35,736 bases of DNA from Rhodocyclaceae bacterium (GTDB taxonomy: Bacteria > Pseudomonadota > Gammaproteobacteria > Burkholderiales > Rhodocyclaceae): positions 1,235 through 36,970 of the forward strand of contig RXJP01000015.1 in the NCBI GenBank assembly GCA_003963315.1. Reading direction: 5' to 3'. Shown here piece after piece: positions 1 to 8,781 of this stretch (position 1 is its first letter; every line of letters starts with the position of its first letter). Both the position numbers and the translations under genes were made by a program. The notes below the pieces were generated by a model that made no database searches, was not told the origin of the DNA, and saw nothing but the letters and a program-made list of their open reading frames with translations.

Positions 1-187
1 GCGGCACCAGGGCAGGCTTGTTGGGATAACCGCGCTCGGTGACGGTTGGCACTGAAGTCGCGTTGTTGTCCAGGGACAATGCCCCTGCCTGCCAATCCGC
101 CGCCAGGTCCCGTACCAGGGCCAGCTTGCGCTCCACCCGGCCCATGGCCAGGGCTTCCGCCAGGGCCTCGAAAAGAACTTTTGCCAT
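1..187 (-). CDS. DUF455 (ferritin-like) family protein, 5' part only
   Basis: The first 62 codons of a gene that runs off the left edge of the window, starting at an ATG at 187. The visible protein begins MAKVLFEALAEAL, continues with a helical stretch (RVERKLALVRDLAADWQAG) and then a linker ending NKPALVP. This layout resembles the N-terminus of DUF455 proteins, whose ferritin-like metal-binding helices come later and lie outside this window, so the assignment rests on the leader only. The gene is transcribed away from msrP, with 79 bases between the two starts. No strong Shine-Dalgarno sequence is visible. The function of the family is not known to me. Confidence 0.55.
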   Translation of the reverse strand, partial: MAKVLFEALAEALAMGRVERKLALVRDLAADWQAGALSLDNNATSVPTVTERGYPNKPALVP

Positions 188-266
188 CTGTGCCTATCCA
201 ACTTTGTGTGTAAGGTTCGACTCTTGTCTCCGACTATCCTGAAACACTACCCCTCAGGAGCCCTCC

Positions 267-1208
267 ATGTTAATCAAACGCGCCGCCGCCAACGATTGTC
301 TGCCTTCGGAAATCACCCCACCCGAGATTTTTGCCCGGCGCAGGGAGTTCATGCAGTTCTCCGCCGCCGCCCTGGCTTCGGGCGCACTGGGGGCGTTATT
401 GCCCTCGGCGGAGGCCGCAGAAAAACTGGCAGGCAAGCCTAGCCCCCTGTCCACCCCGGAAAGCCCCACACCCTACAAACACGTCACCGGGTACAACAAC
501 TTCTACGAATTCGGCACCGACAAGGAAGATCCCGCCGCCAACGCCCATTTGCTGCAAACCCAACCGTGGTCGGTGTCGGTGGAAGGCCTGGTGAAGAAAC
601 CCAAAACCTTCGACATCGATCAGTTGGTCAAACTCGCCCCCCTGGAGGAGCGCATCTACCGACTACGTTGCGTGGAAGGCTGGAGCATGGTGATCCCCTG
701 GGTGGGTTATTCCCTCGCCGCCCTGCTCAAGCAGGTGGAACCCACCGGCAGCGCCAAGTACGTGGAATTCATTTCCGCCGTGCAGCCGGAGAACATGGTG
801 GGGGTGCAACGCCGTGTGTTGGACTGGCCTTATGTGGAAGGCCTGCGCCTGGACGAAGCCATGCATCCCCTGACCTTGCTGACCCTGGGCCTTTACGGCG
901 AAGTACTGCCCAAGCAGAACGGCGCCCCGGTACGGATCACGGTGCCCTGGAAATACGGCTTCAAGAGCGCCAAGTCCATTGTCAAAATTCGTCTGGTGGA
1001 AAAGCAGCCCTTGATCTCCTGGGAGAAAGCCAACCCACGGGAGTACGGTTTTTATTCCAACGTAAACCCCACGGTGGACCATCCCCGCTGGAGCCAGGCC
1101 CGGGAGCGGCGTCTGGGCGAGTTCACCAAGCGTGAAACGCTGATGTTCAACGGCTACAACGAAGTAGCCTCCCTGTATGCCGGCATGGATTTAAGAAAAT
1201 ATTTTTAA
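267..1208 (+). CDS. msrP: MsrP, periplasmic methionine sulfoxide reductase catalytic subunit
   Basis: Molybdopterin enzyme (formerly YedY) that reduces methionine sulfoxide in periplasmic proteins using electrons delivered by MsrQ. The 313-residue protein has a twin-arginine export signal: Arg24-Arg25-Arg26 followed by Glu-Phe-Met, then an Ala-rich hydrophobic stretch, with likely cleavage near residue 50. The molybdenum-coordinating cysteine is expected at Cys135, in [10 protein letters not shown]. The C-terminal half keeps the family pattern [13 protein letters not shown], and the length is normal. The ATG at 267 is preceded by AGGAG at 256-260. The next gene, msrQ, starts 17 bases downstream, which fits the usual two-gene operon. 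The assignment is from recognised family sequence. Confidence 0.95.
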   Translation: MLIKRAAANDCLPSEITPPEIFARRREFMQFSAAALASGALGALLPSAEAAEKLAGKPSPLSTPESPTPYKHVTGYNNFYEFGTDKEDPAANAHLLQTQPWSVSVEGLVKKPKTFDIDQLVKLAPLEERIYRLRCVEGWSMVIPWVGYSLAALLKQVEPTGSAKYVEFISAVQPENMVGVQRRVLDWPYVEGLRLDEAMHPLTLLTLGLYGEVLPKQNGAPVRITVPWKYGFKSAKSIVKIRLVEKQPLISWEKANPREYGFYSNVNPTVDHPRWSQARERRLGEFTKRETLMFNGYNEVASLYAGMDLRKYF

Positions 1209-1225
1209 ACAAGGATTCCTTTTCA

Positions 1226-1882
1226 ATGCATCGTTTCATCCCCGCTCTCAAAGTCCTGCTCTTTCTCCTCTGCTTGGCGCCCCTGGCCCGTCTCGGCTGG
1301 GGGTTCCAGCAGGACACCTTGGGCGCCAATCCCATCGAGGCGCTGACTCGCGGCCTCGGCACCTGGGGCCTCAACTTCCTACTCATTACCCTGGCGGTGA
1401 CGCCCTTGCGCAAGCTCAGTGGCTGGCATTGGCTGACCCGCTTGCGGCGCATGCTGGGACTCTATGCCTTCTTCTATGTGCTGCTCCATCTCACCAGCTA
1501 TCTGTGGCTGGACCAGTTCTTCGTCTGGCAGGACATCGCCAAGGACATTCTCAAGCGCCCCTTCATCACCGTGGGCATGGCGGCTTTCGTGTTGCTAGTG
1601 CCCCTGGCGGCTACTTCCAACAACTATGCCATCCGTCGTCTGGGCGGCAAGAAATGGACGCAACTCCACCGCACGGTGTACCCCATCGGCATCATGGCGG
1701 TGCTGCACTACACCTGGCTGGTGAAGCTGGACGTGACGAAGCCCCTGCTCTACGGCCTGACGCTGGCAGCCTTGTTGGGCTTCCGTGTTCTTTGGCGCTA
1801 CCGGGAAAAACAGAAGCAGTTGGGCGGGGCCTACCTGCGCAAACCCAAGGGTCGTATCATTCCCATCGTCGCCAAACGTTGA
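1226..1882 (+). CDS. msrQ: MsrQ, haem-binding membrane electron donor to MsrP
   Basis: Integral membrane b-haem protein (formerly YedZ) of the ferric reductase-like transmembrane family. It passes electrons from the respiratory chain to MsrP. The 218 residues contain about six hydrophobic segments. His88, His148 and His161 match the spacing of the haem ligands known from Escherichia coli MsrQ (91, 151 and 164). The motif GKKWTQLHRTVYPIG surrounds His148. The ATG at 1226 follows AAGGA at 1211-1215. It lies directly downstream of msrP in the same direction and overlaps nothing. The C-terminal tail is basic and probably cytoplasmic. Confidence 0.95.
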   Translation: MHRFIPALKVLLFLLCLAPLARLGWGFQQDTLGANPIEALTRGLGTWGLNFLLITLAVTPLRKLSGWHWLTRLRRMLGLYAFFYVLLHLTSYLWLDQFFVWQDIAKDILKRPFITVGMAAFVLLVPLAATSNNYAIRRLGGKKWTQLHRTVYPIGIMAVLHYTWLVKLDVTKPLLYGLTLAALLGFRVLWRYREKQKQLGGAYLRKPKGRIIPIVAKR

Positions 1883-1892
1883 GGTTCGCCCC

Positions 1893-2411
1893 ATGTCCAG
1901 CCTGCGTGCTGCCGCGGTCGTTCTCGCCGTCGCGGCCCTAGCGGGTTGCGGCGGGGAGAAGACCTACCACCACGACGAGCGCTTCGCCGTCGATCCCCGC
2001 CACAAACATGAATTCGCCGCCAGTCGCGTAGCGCTCTGCGACGCCGCCCGCCATGTGCTGCTGGCCCAGGGCTACCTGGTGAGCCGTGGCGAGGAAGGTG
2101 GCGATGTGGTGCTCCTGGGACAGAAGGAGTTCAAGGAAAAGGACAATCGCACCGCGGTGCTCCAGGTGCAAGCGGTATGCGGCGACAAAGGCAAAGGATC
2201 GGCGCTGTTCGTCACGGCCCTGGAAAGCCACTTCGCTGTGGCCCAGACCAAGGAAAAAACCTCCTTAGGCCTGCCCCTGGTGGCGCCGATTTCCATCACC
2301 AGCACCACAACGTTGGAAGGCCAGCTCAAGTGCAGCGGCGAAACAGTGGATGATCGCGCCTTCTACGATGCCTTGTTCCGGGCCGTGGAAAGGGAGTTGG
2401 CGAGTCCGTAG
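1893..2411 (+). CDS. Small lipoprotein, DUF2242-like
   Basis: Predicted outer-membrane or periplasmic lipoprotein of 172 residues. The ATG at 1893 gives a short leader ending LAVAALAGC, a clear lipobox with acylated Cys19. An upstream ATG in the same frame (1785) would lie inside msrQ and bury the lipobox, so it is rejected. The mature part starts with Lys/Tyr/His-rich sequence, then has FAASRVALCDAARHVLLAQG and a segment containing QKEFKEKDNR. This recalls the uncharacterised DUF2242 lipoproteins of betaproteobacteria; I am moderately sure of the family and know no function. It begins 10 bases after msrQ, so it is probably co-transcribed with msrPQ. Two further cysteines (in VCGDKG and KCSGET) could form a disulfide. 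Confidence 0.8.
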   Translation: MSSLRAAAVVLAVAALAGCGGEKTYHHDERFAVDPRHKHEFAASRVALCDAARHVLLAQGYLVSRGEEGGDVVLLGQKEFKEKDNRTAVLQVQAVCGDKGKGSALFVTALESHFAVAQTKEKTSLGLPLVAPISITSTTTLEGQLKCSGETVDDRAFYDALFRAVERELASP

Positions 2412-2420
2412 CGGGTCCGC

Positions 2421-3254
2421 TCAGGGCCGGCTTTTATGGAAGGTCATGATCGCCCGTCCATCGGCGACGACCTTGGGCTCCGGCTTCCAGGCATGGCCGT
2501 AAACGATCTCGAAAGTGGCCGGTAACAAGCCTTCCAGCCGGGGCCAGGCAGCGAAGACCTGACGCCATTGCCGCCAAGGCCGCCTGCCCAGCAAAGCGTC
2601 ACGCACCCCGAGGTGGCGCTGGTCCCGTAGCAGACCGCGGGGACTGCGATAGGTGAGGGTGATGGTCTCCATGTCCATCACCGGATCGGCGAATCCGGCG
2701 GCCACCAGCATGTCGCCCACATCGTGCATGTCGTGGAAGCGGCGCAGGCTGGGGGCAATGCCGCAGGCCTCGCAGGCACGGCGGATTTCCTTGAGGGTGT
2801 CGGGACCGAGCATGCTGAAGGTGAGTAATCCGCTCACGGCCAGGACGCGGTGAAGCTCGCGGAAAGCCGGCAGTGGATCATCCAGCCAGTGCAACATGAG
2901 ATTGGACCAAACCAGATCAAGTCCCATGGCGGCCAAGGGCAATTGCCCCACATCGGCGTTGAGGAGTCGCGGTGCCTTGCCCCGCAGGCGATCGAAGAAA
3001 CCGCTGCGGGCCCTGACGGCTTGCAGCATGGGCAAGGCATAGTCCACCGCCAGGGGAAGCGCCTTGGGATAGTGCTGGATCAGGCCGTAGACACCATCCC
3101 CCGTGGCGCAGCCCACATCGGCCACACGCCGGGGTTCGATACGCACATAGGCCAGACGCTCAGCCATGCGTCGCCCCACTTCCTGGGCGAGCACGGCGGC
3201 AGCGTCATAGGTTTCGGCCGCCCGGGAAAAAGCGGCCTGGGCGGAGCCGGCCAC
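2421..3254 (-). CDS. bioC: BioC, malonyl-ACP O-methyltransferase
   Basis: SAM-dependent methyltransferase that caps malonyl-ACP as its methyl ester, so that fatty acid synthesis can build the pimeloyl chain of biotin. SAM-binding motif I is DVGCATGDG (residues 46-54). The N-terminus FSRAAETYDAAAVLAQ is typical of BioC, and the WSNLMLHWLDDP block is the family motif after the acidic strand. The best start is a GTG at 3254, six bases beyond the bioB stop. The reading frame stays open further upstream, but only inside bioB and out of its frame. The Shine-Dalgarno is weak, which suggests translation coupled to bioB. The protein has 277 residues. The gene ends 9 bases from the convergent lipoprotein gene. 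Confidence 0.92.
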   Translation of the reverse strand: MAGSAQAAFSRAAETYDAAAVLAQEVGRRMAERLAYVRIEPRRVADVGCATGDGVYGLIQHYPKALPLAVDYALPMLQAVRARSGFFDRLRGKAPRLLNADVGQLPLAAMGLDLVWSNLMLHWLDDPLPAFRELHRVLAVSGLLTFSMLGPDTLKEIRRACEACGIAPSLRRFHDMHDVGDMLVAAGFADPVMDMETITLTYRSPRGLLRDQRHLGVRDALLGRRPWRQWRQVFAAWPRLEGLLPATFEIVYGHAWKPEPKVVADGRAIMTFHKSRP

Positions 3255-3259
3255 CGAAC

Positions 3260-4243
3260 TTACAGCGCGGTGGAAATCTTCAGGCGTTGGAACAGGGCCT
3301 CGTCCCGGGCCGCTTCGGCATTGCCGGCGGTGAGCAGTTTGTCGCCGTAGAAAATGGAATTGGCGCCGGCCATGAAGCACATGGCCTGCAATTCGTCGCT
3401 CATCTCATGGCGACCGGCGGAGAGGCGCACCATGCTGGTGGGCATGGTGATGCGGGCGGCAGCGATGGTGCGGACAAAGTCGAAGGGATCGATGGGGTCG
3501 GCATCGGCCAAGGGCGTGCCGGGGATGGGCACCAGGTTGTTGATAGGCACGGACTCCGGGGCAGGGTTCATGTTGGCCAGTTCGGCAATCAGGGAAGCGC
3601 GGCTCTTCTGGGTTTCGCCCATGCCGACGATGCCGCCGCAGCAGACCTTGATGCCGGCGTCGCGCACTTTGTCCAGGGTGTCGAAGCGATCCTTCTGGCT
3701 GTGGGTGCTGATGATCTGGCCGTAGAACTCGGGGGCCGTATCCAGGTTGTGGTTGTAGTAATCGAGGCCGGCATCGGCCAGTTTGTCGGCCTGGCCTTCC
3801 TTGAGCATGCCCAAGGTAACGCAGGTTTCCAGGCCCAGGTCCTTCACCGCCTTGACCATTTCGATCACGCCGTCCAAATCCTTGTCCTTGGGGCCGCGCC
3901 AGGCGGCGCCCATGCAGAAGCGACTGGCACCCTTGGCCTTGGCGGCCTTGGCGGCTTCCACCACTTCGCTCACATCCAACAGGGCTTCCCGTTCCACCTG
4001 TTCGTGGCGGGCAGATTGGGAACAGTAGCCGCAGTCCTCGGAACAACCGCCGGTCTTGATGGACAGCAGGGTGGAAAGCTGAACAGTGTTGGCGGGCTGG
4101 TGTTCGCGGTGCACCTGCTGGGCGCGGAACACCAGGTCCATGAAGGGCAGGGCGAACAGGGCCTCCACCTCGGCGGTGGTCCAGCGCTTGGCGGGAACTT
4201 GAACGGGAGCGGCGCTCGGCACTTGAGCAAGGGATGCGGTCAT
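3260..4243 (-). CDS. bioB: BioB, biotin synthase
   Basis: Radical SAM enzyme that inserts sulfur into dethiobiotin in the last step of biotin synthesis. The [4Fe-4S] motif CxxxCxxC is at Cys67, Cys71 and Cys74. The ligands of the sacrificial [2Fe-2S] cluster are Cys110, Cys141, Cys201 and Arg273; the spacings of 31, 60 and 72 residues equal those in the Escherichia coli enzyme (97, 128, 188, 260). The 327-residue length is normal apart from a short variable leader. The ATG at 4243 is preceded by AGGA at moderate distance. It is the first gene of a bioB-bioC operon, divergent from comF. I saw no convincing BirA or BioR operator upstream. Confidence 0.97.
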   Translation of the reverse strand: MTASLAQVPSAAPVQVPAKRWTTAEVEALFALPFMDLVFRAQQVHREHQPANTVQLSTLLSIKTGGCSEDCGYCSQSARHEQVEREALLDVSEVVEAAKAAKAKGASRFCMGAAWRGPKDKDLDGVIEMVKAVKDLGLETCVTLGMLKEGQADKLADAGLDYYNHNLDTAPEFYGQIISTHSQKDRFDTLDKVRDAGIKVCCGGIVGMGETQKSRASLIAELANMNPAPESVPINNLVPIPGTPLADADPIDPFDFVRTIAAARITMPTSMVRLSAGRHEMSDELQAMCFMAGANSIFYGDKLLTAGNAEAARDEALFQRLKISTAL

Positions 4244-4305
4244 GGGGATGGTCCTGCTGGGTACAATTGACGGGTTACAGCGGCCAGTTGCTGACTAGGT
4301 ATTGC

Positions 4306-4355
4306 GCCGCCGCTAGGGCGGCCATGGTCTGGCGCCTCGGAAGGCCATAATTATG
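4306..4355. promoter_or_regulatory. bioB-comF divergent intergenic region with inverted repeats
   Basis: Between the starts of bioB and comF (4244-4371) there are two small symmetric elements. One is a perfect 6-bp inverted repeat, gccgcc-N5-ggcggc, at 4306-4322. The other is the 10-bp palindrome CATAATTATG at 4346-4355, which contains a -10-like hexamer on both strands. The position suits a shared divergent promoter, but no good -35 element is visible and the assignment is inference. Confidence 0.3.
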
Positions 4356-4371
4356 GGGAAAGGGGCGGGGC

Positions 4372-5118
4372 TTGTCCAATAACCGGATGCAGTGGGCGGG
4401 TATCGCACCCGGCCGAGTCTTGGCCCAAGCCGCTGCCATGCTGGGAAAGATGCTGCCGGCCCAGCATTGTCTGCTGTGCCAGGGACACTCAGGCGACACC
4501 TTGCTCTGCCCGCCCTGCCGCGAAGAATTGCCACCCTTGCCGGAAAACCATTGTCCGGTCTGCGCCCTGCCCACACCCAGCGGTGAAACCTGCGGCCAAT
4601 GCCTTGCAGCCCCACCCCACTATGACCGCACCATCGCCCGTTGGGTGTATGGCTTCCCCGTGGATCGGCTGATCCAGGCCCTCAAATACGGCCATCAGTT
4701 GGCAGTCGGGCAATTTCTTGGGGATGCGCTGCTCACCGGCCCGTCACCCGACTTGTCCGCTGGAAATACCGTGCTGCTGCCGGTACCCCTTTCTTCCGGC
4801 CACTTGCGCCAACGGGGCTTCAACCAAGCCGTTGAGATCGCCCGCCCCATCGGCCGTGCGCTGCAACTGCCCATGGTGTTGGACAGTTGCCGCCGCACCC
4901 GCGAAACCGCCGCCCAGACCAGCTTGCCCTGGAAGGCCAGGCAAAAGAATATTCGCCACGCCTTCGAATGCAGCATCGATCTTTCCGGCAAAGATGTCAT
5001 CCTGATCGACGATGTCATGACCACCGGCGCCACGCTCAATGAACTCGCCCGCACCGTGAAGAAACACGGTGCGCTCACCGTCACCAACTGGGTCTGCGCC
5101 CGGGCACTGAAACCATAA
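4372..5118 (+). CDS. comF: ComF family phosphoribosyltransferase-like protein
   Basis: Cytoplasmic protein of the ComF/GntX family, linked to DNA uptake and use in competent bacteria and often found beside bioC in proteobacteria. Four CxxC pairs in the N-terminal part (Cys33/36, 46/49, 61/64, 74/77) suggest zinc-ribbon structures. The C-terminal half is a type I phosphoribosyltransferase fold with the PRPP loop DVILIDDVMTTGAT at residues 208-221. LRQRGFNQA near residues 145-152 is the other family signature. The start is uncertain: a TTG at 4372 follows a GGGG-rich stretch and gives 248 residues, while ATGs at 4387 and 4438 would shorten the leader without losing any motif. It is followed after 4 bases by the ligase gene. 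Confidence 0.9.
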   Translation: MSNNRMQWAGIAPGRVLAQAAAMLGKMLPAQHCLLCQGHSGDTLLCPPCREELPPLPENHCPVCALPTPSGETCGQCLAAPPHYDRTIARWVYGFPVDRLIQALKYGHQLAVGQFLGDALLTGPSPDLSAGNTVLLPVPLSSGHLRQRGFNQAVEIARPIGRALQLPMVLDSCRRTRETAAQTSLPWKARQKNIRHAFECSIDLSGKDVILIDDVMTTGATLNELARTVKKHGALTVTNWVCARALKP

Positions 5119-5122
5119 GACC

Positions 5123-6871
5123 ATGCGCTTCAAAATCCCCCCCTTGCCGCCCACGGACCTGCTGCTCGATCGCCTGGTCTTGCTGTTGCTCGCCGCCATG
5201 GTGGTCGTGCCCTTCCAGCATGCCCACCACTACAACCCCATTCCCAGCTTCCTCGCGGAATGGTGGGCTGCCGCCCTGGGTCTGGCCGCCTGCGCCGCAG
5301 CCTTTTTGCGGCCCTCGGTCTGGGAGCGTTTTCCCCTGCCCCGCATCCTGCTGCTGCCACTGCTGCTGATCGGCGGCCTGATGCTGCAATTCGCCCTGGG
5401 CATGCTGGCTTTTGTCGAGCAAGGTTTACTGATGGCGGCCTGCCTGCTATGGGCTTCCCTCATGGCTTGCCTGGGCCGAGACCTGGCCCGGCGCCGCGGG
5501 CTGGAATGGCTGGCGGACGGCCTCGCGGCCGCGTTTGTTGCCGGAGCGCTGCTGCAAGTGCTGTCCATGGTGCTCCAGGCCGGACATGTGGGCTATCGCA
5601 CAGGGTTGGTGTTCCCTCGACAGGGCGCACTCTATGGGAATCTAGGCCAGGCCAACCATCTCAACGACTATCTATGGTTGGGTATCGCGTCGGCCCTTTA
5701 TCTGCACCACCGCAGTCGCATGAACCTCGGCGGGTTAATCACCTTGGTGTGCATACTGCTGCTGGCCTCCACCTTGTCCACCTCTCGCAGCATCCTGCTC
5801 TACGCTTTTGCCCTCGGTGTCCTGGGCTGGATCGCCGGCCGCCAAACACCCGATATGGCTCGGCTCAAACGCATCAGCCTCGCGCTGTTGCCGGTGGCCT
5901 TTGTATCGCTGCTGCTCAGCCGGGAGCTAGCCCCTTTCCTGCTGCCCACCGACGTGAGCAGCAGCGATACTTTGCAACGTTTTTACGCGGAAGCCAACGG
6001 CAACAACATCCGCATCAAACTCTGGCGCGAGGCCCTGTACGCCATCGCTCAATCTCCTTGGCTCGGCCATGGCGTGGGCAGCATTCCTTGGCAGTATTTC
6101 AGTCTCGCCGAGTTCTGGCCCGAGGGCGATGCCGCCCCGGTAGCAGAGCATGTGCACAACCTGCCCCTGCAATGGATGGTGGAATTTGGCGCGCCCATTG
6201 CCTTGGCCGGATTCGGGTTGGCCTCCGCCTGGCTGTATGCCTTCCTGCGTGCGCCACTGACGGAAGCCCGTTGGTGGTTGCTGGCAATCCTGGCGGTGAT
6301 GGGCATCCACAGCCTGTTGGAGTATCCACTCTGGTACACCTTCTTCCTGGGTCCCTTCGCCCTTCTCCTCGGCGCCGGCGATAACGGCCAAAGGATACTG
6401 GCCAACGGTCGCCGCGGATTGGTGGCCTTTGCCCTGATCGTGGCATTGTCCGGCAGCATCTTCGGCCTGCTGCGCAAGGACTATCTGGACATGGAGCGTA
6501 TCCTCAACTGGCGCATCTTCAGCGGTACGGTGGACTTGCCGGCGGCGGTGAAGCGTCTGTTGGAAATCCAGGCCAACTCTCTCCTGGCTCCCCAGGCGAC
6601 GGTGAGCTTCGCCCTGATGATGGAACCGGTGAAGGATCAACTGGAAGACCGGCGGGCGCTGTGCCAGAGCGCGATGAAGTTCGCACCGACGGAACGGGTC
6701 GTGTTCAAGTGCGCCACCCTGGATGCCATGGCGGGCGACCCGGAAGCCGCGGCCCACCTGCGTCGTGCCTTGGCAGCCTTCCCTGAGTCGAGCCCGAAAG
6801 TAAAGCAGGAGCTGCTCAGTCAATCCAAAGCCATGCCGGAACTCGCCAACCTGCTCAAGGAAATTCCTTAA
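5123..6871 (+). CDS. PglL/WaaL-type O-antigen ligase family membrane protein (Wzy_C)
   Basis: Polytopic inner-membrane protein of 582 residues with about a dozen hydrophobic segments up to residue ~450, then a soluble C-terminal tail. Characteristic blocks are YGNLGQANHLNDYLWLG (171-187), close to the PglL_A signature, R297..LWREA with SPWLGHGVGS (311-320), EHVHNLPLQ (342-350) in the large periplasmic loop, and HSLLEYPLWY (396-405). These mark the Wzy_C family, whose members transfer lipid-linked glycans to lipid A or, for PglL, to protein Ser/Thr. Sequence alone does not tell which. It lies 4 bases after comF and converges on the MSHA pilus locus with only 19 bases between, so pilin glycosylation is a reasonable guess but is inference. 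The Helical tail resembles the TPR-like end of PglL proteins. Confidence 0.85.
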   Translation: MRFKIPPLPPTDLLLDRLVLLLLAAMVVVPFQHAHHYNPIPSFLAEWWAAALGLAACAAAFLRPSVWERFPLPRILLLPLLLIGGLMLQFALGMLAFVEQGLLMAACLLWASLMACLGRDLARRRGLEWLADGLAAAFVAGALLQVLSMVLQAGHVGYRTGLVFPRQGALYGNLGQANHLNDYLWLGIASALYLHHRSRMNLGGLITLVCILLLASTLSTSRSILLYAFALGVLGWIAGRQTPDMARLKRISLALLPVAFVSLLLSRELAPFLLPTDVSSSDTLQRFYAEANGNNIRIKLWREALYAIAQSPWLGHGVGSIPWQYFSLAEFWPEGDAAPVAEHVHNLPLQWMVEFGAPIALAGFGLASAWLYAFLRAPLTEARWWLLAILAVMGIHSLLEYPLWYTFFLGPFALLLGAGDNGQRILANGRRGLVAFALIVALSGSIFGLLRKDYLDMERILNWRIFSGTVDLPAAVKRLLEIQANSLLAPQATVSFALMMEPVKDQLEDRRALCQSAMKFAPTERVVFKCATLDAMAGDPEAAAHLRRALAAFPESSPKVKQELLSQSKAMPELANLLKEIP

Positions 6872-6890
6872 GCGAAGATTGCCTTCAGCT

Positions 6891-7940
6891 TTACTTGCGG
6901 CTTTTTTGCTCCGCGAAGGCGGCCAGATCAGCCGGCAGGCTACCCGTGGCTTTGGCCCGGGAATAAGCCTCTCTCGCCTCCGCCGGATGGTTGTCCGCTT
7001 CCAACACCAGGGCCAGCCCCAACCACCAGCGGCCTTCAGCCGGATTGATGCGCAATGCGGCATTGAAATGCTCAATGGCTTCCTTGGACCGCCCCAAGCG
7101 TTGCAGCACAGTACCGCAGAAGGCGCGGTATTCGCCGTTATCCTGGGCGGTGGGTAGGGAGCGCTGCAAGGTTTCCCAGGCGCCGTTGGCATCGGCTTTT
7201 TCCATTTGCAAACGGGCCACATTCATAGCCCAGGTGCTGTGACCGGGAAGGATGTTCAGGCCTTCTTCCAACAGCACCCTGGCTTCGTCCTTGCGCTGTT
7301 GATCCACCATCAGGACGAACAGCGCCTGACGGGCCAGGGCATGTTCCGGCGCAATATGCAAAGCCTGACGGAATGCGGCTTCCGCCTCCGCACCAGCCCC
7401 CTGGGCCAACAGACCCTGACCCCGGCGATACTCGCTCTCGGCCTGTCCCTGGGACGACGAGGACGACAGCGACTTGTTCACGCTGCCAGAGGAGGACATC
7501 TGCTGGACCTTGGGCGTTGCCGGCTCATGTTTCGCGGTTTGCGCGTCGCCATTGACCTTCTGGACGGTGTCGGCAGCCTTGTCGCGGCGCGTGCCTTCCT
7601 TGGCAGCGGGCAATTCCGCTTCCAACTTCAGTCTGGGGGCGCCGGATGGTGCGGTGACGCTTGGCGCGGGAACGGGGGCAGATGTCGGAAGTGCGGAAAC
7701 GGGCGGTGATGCGACGGGCGGCGGCATGACTAGGGGCGCGGGGACGCTGGGCATCCAGGGCGCCCACCAGAACAAGCCCACCAGTACGGCAGCCCCGGCA
7801 AATACCCCCAAAACAACCGGCATCGCACTGGCCCGGGGTGCTGGCGGCAGGGGACGCACGTCCCCCGGCAAGCTTTGACGCTCGCTATCCGCTGCGCGAC
7901 GGGTATCCAGGTCCCTCAGCATTTTGTTAAGCAGGCTCAC
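6891..7940 (-). CDS. mshN: MshN, TPR protein of MSHA pilus assembly
   Basis: Last gene of the MSHA locus. The protein (349 residues, GTG start at 7940) begins MSLLNKMLRDLDTRR, the family N-terminal cytoplasmic motif. A transmembrane helix lies at residues 40-60. A long Pro/Ala/Ser-rich periplasmic linker follows (~65-165), then tetratricopeptide repeats (~170-345) with pairs such as EAEAAFRQALHIAPEH and EAIEHFNAALRINP. MshN is thought to stabilise the secretin or inner-membrane complex through its TPR domain. It follows mshM with 3 bases between. The 3' end faces the ligase gene. Confidence 0.9.
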   Translation of the reverse strand: MSLLNKMLRDLDTRRAADSERQSLPGDVRPLPPAPRASAMPVVLGVFAGAAVLVGLFWWAPWMPSVPAPLVMPPPVASPPVSALPTSAPVPAPSVTAPSGAPRLKLEAELPAAKEGTRRDKAADTVQKVNGDAQTAKHEPATPKVQQMSSSGSVNKSLSSSSSQGQAESEYRRGQGLLAQGAGAEAEAAFRQALHIAPEHALARQALFVLMVDQQRKDEARVLLEEGLNILPGHSTWAMNVARLQMEKADANGAWETLQRSLPTAQDNGEYRAFCGTVLQRLGRSKEAIEHFNAALRINPAEGRWWLGLALVLEADNHPAEAREAYSRAKATGSLPADLAAFAEQKSRK

Positions 7941-7943
7941 GGC

Positions 7944-8780
7944 TCAACCCCACCAACGGAAGCGATGGGCGATGCCCTTGCTGTCCCGTGCCGCTTGGAT
8001 GACATTGCTCAAGCCGACCTGCTCTTTGCCCTCACCAAAGGCTGACAGCAGGGATTTGTGGGCCAGGATGTTCACGATCCTTGGCGTACCGTGGCTGACG
8101 CCGTGTAGCGCCTTTACCGCGGAACGCGTGAACACCGAAGCCGAGCCGCGATGGCCGGCGACGCGCATGCGATGGGCCAAATAATGCTCGAGTTCATTTC
8201 GGTCCAATCCGCGCAAGTGGTACTCGAAAGTGATGCGCTGGCGCAGCTGGCGTACGGCCGGGTTGGCCAGCTTCTCGTCCAGCTCCGGCTGGCCGAACAT
8301 CACCACCTGCATCAATTTCTGCTTCTCGGTTTCCATATTGGACAGGAGGCGCAGGCTTTCCAGGGTTTCCAGGGGCATTGCCTGAGCTTCGTCAATACAG
8401 ACCAACACCCGCTTGCCCTCGGCATTCCATTTCATCAGGGCATCGTTGAAGTACTTGAGCAGGTGAAACTGGTAGTCGTATTTTTCCAGCGGGATCGCCA
8501 ACTCCTCGGCGATGGCCAGCAAAAGGGTGCGTGGCTCCAGCAAGGGATTGGGCAAGTACGCAGTCAGGGTGTTCTCATCCAAGGAGGACAGGAAACGACG
8601 GCAGAGCAAAGTCTTGCCCGTACCCACCTCGCCTGTCACCTTGACGAAACCTTCGCCACTGTCCACGGCCAACAGGAGCGTATTGATGGCCTCCTGATGG
8701 CTGGCGTTGTTGAACAGGTATTCGGTGTCCGGTGTGATACCGAATGGAAATTCGCTCAATCCGAAGAATGACTGATACAC
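7944..8780 (-). CDS. mshM: MshM, AAA ATPase of MSHA pilus assembly (ExeA-like)
   Basis: ATPase of 278 residues related to ExeA/GspA, which helps place the secretin through the cell wall. Walker A is GEVGTGKT at residues 50-57. Walker B is RVLVCIDEAQ with Asp130-Glu131. The opening YQSFFGLSEFPFGITPDTEYLF is the standard N-terminus of this group. It lacks the C-terminal peptidoglycan-binding extension that full ExeA proteins carry, which is normal for MshM. The start is a GTG at 8780 with GAGG at suitable spacing. mshL ends one base upstream of the GTG, so translation is probably coupled. Confidence 0.93.
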   Translation of the reverse strand: MYQSFFGLSEFPFGITPDTEYLFNNASHQEAINTLLLAVDSGEGFVKVTGEVGTGKTLLCRRFLSSLDENTLTAYLPNPLLEPRTLLLAIAEELAIPLEKYDYQFHLLKYFNDALMKWNAEGKRVLVCIDEAQAMPLETLESLRLLSNMETEKQKLMQVVMFGQPELDEKLANPAVRQLRQRITFEYHLRGLDRNELEHYLAHRMRVAGHRGSASVFTRSAVKALHGVSHGTPRIVNILAHKSLLSAFGEGKEQVGLSNVIQAARDSKGIAHRFRWWG

Positions 8781-8781
8781 G

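Noticed and set aside
3287..4270. Open frame of 327 codons opposite bioB
   Set aside because: It is antisense to a certain bioB gene; the product is Gly/His/Ala-rich without recognisable motifs.
4244..4371. BirA or BioR operator before bioB
   Set aside because: The short TTGTACC-like and GTAACC-like pieces do not form the required spaced palindrome.
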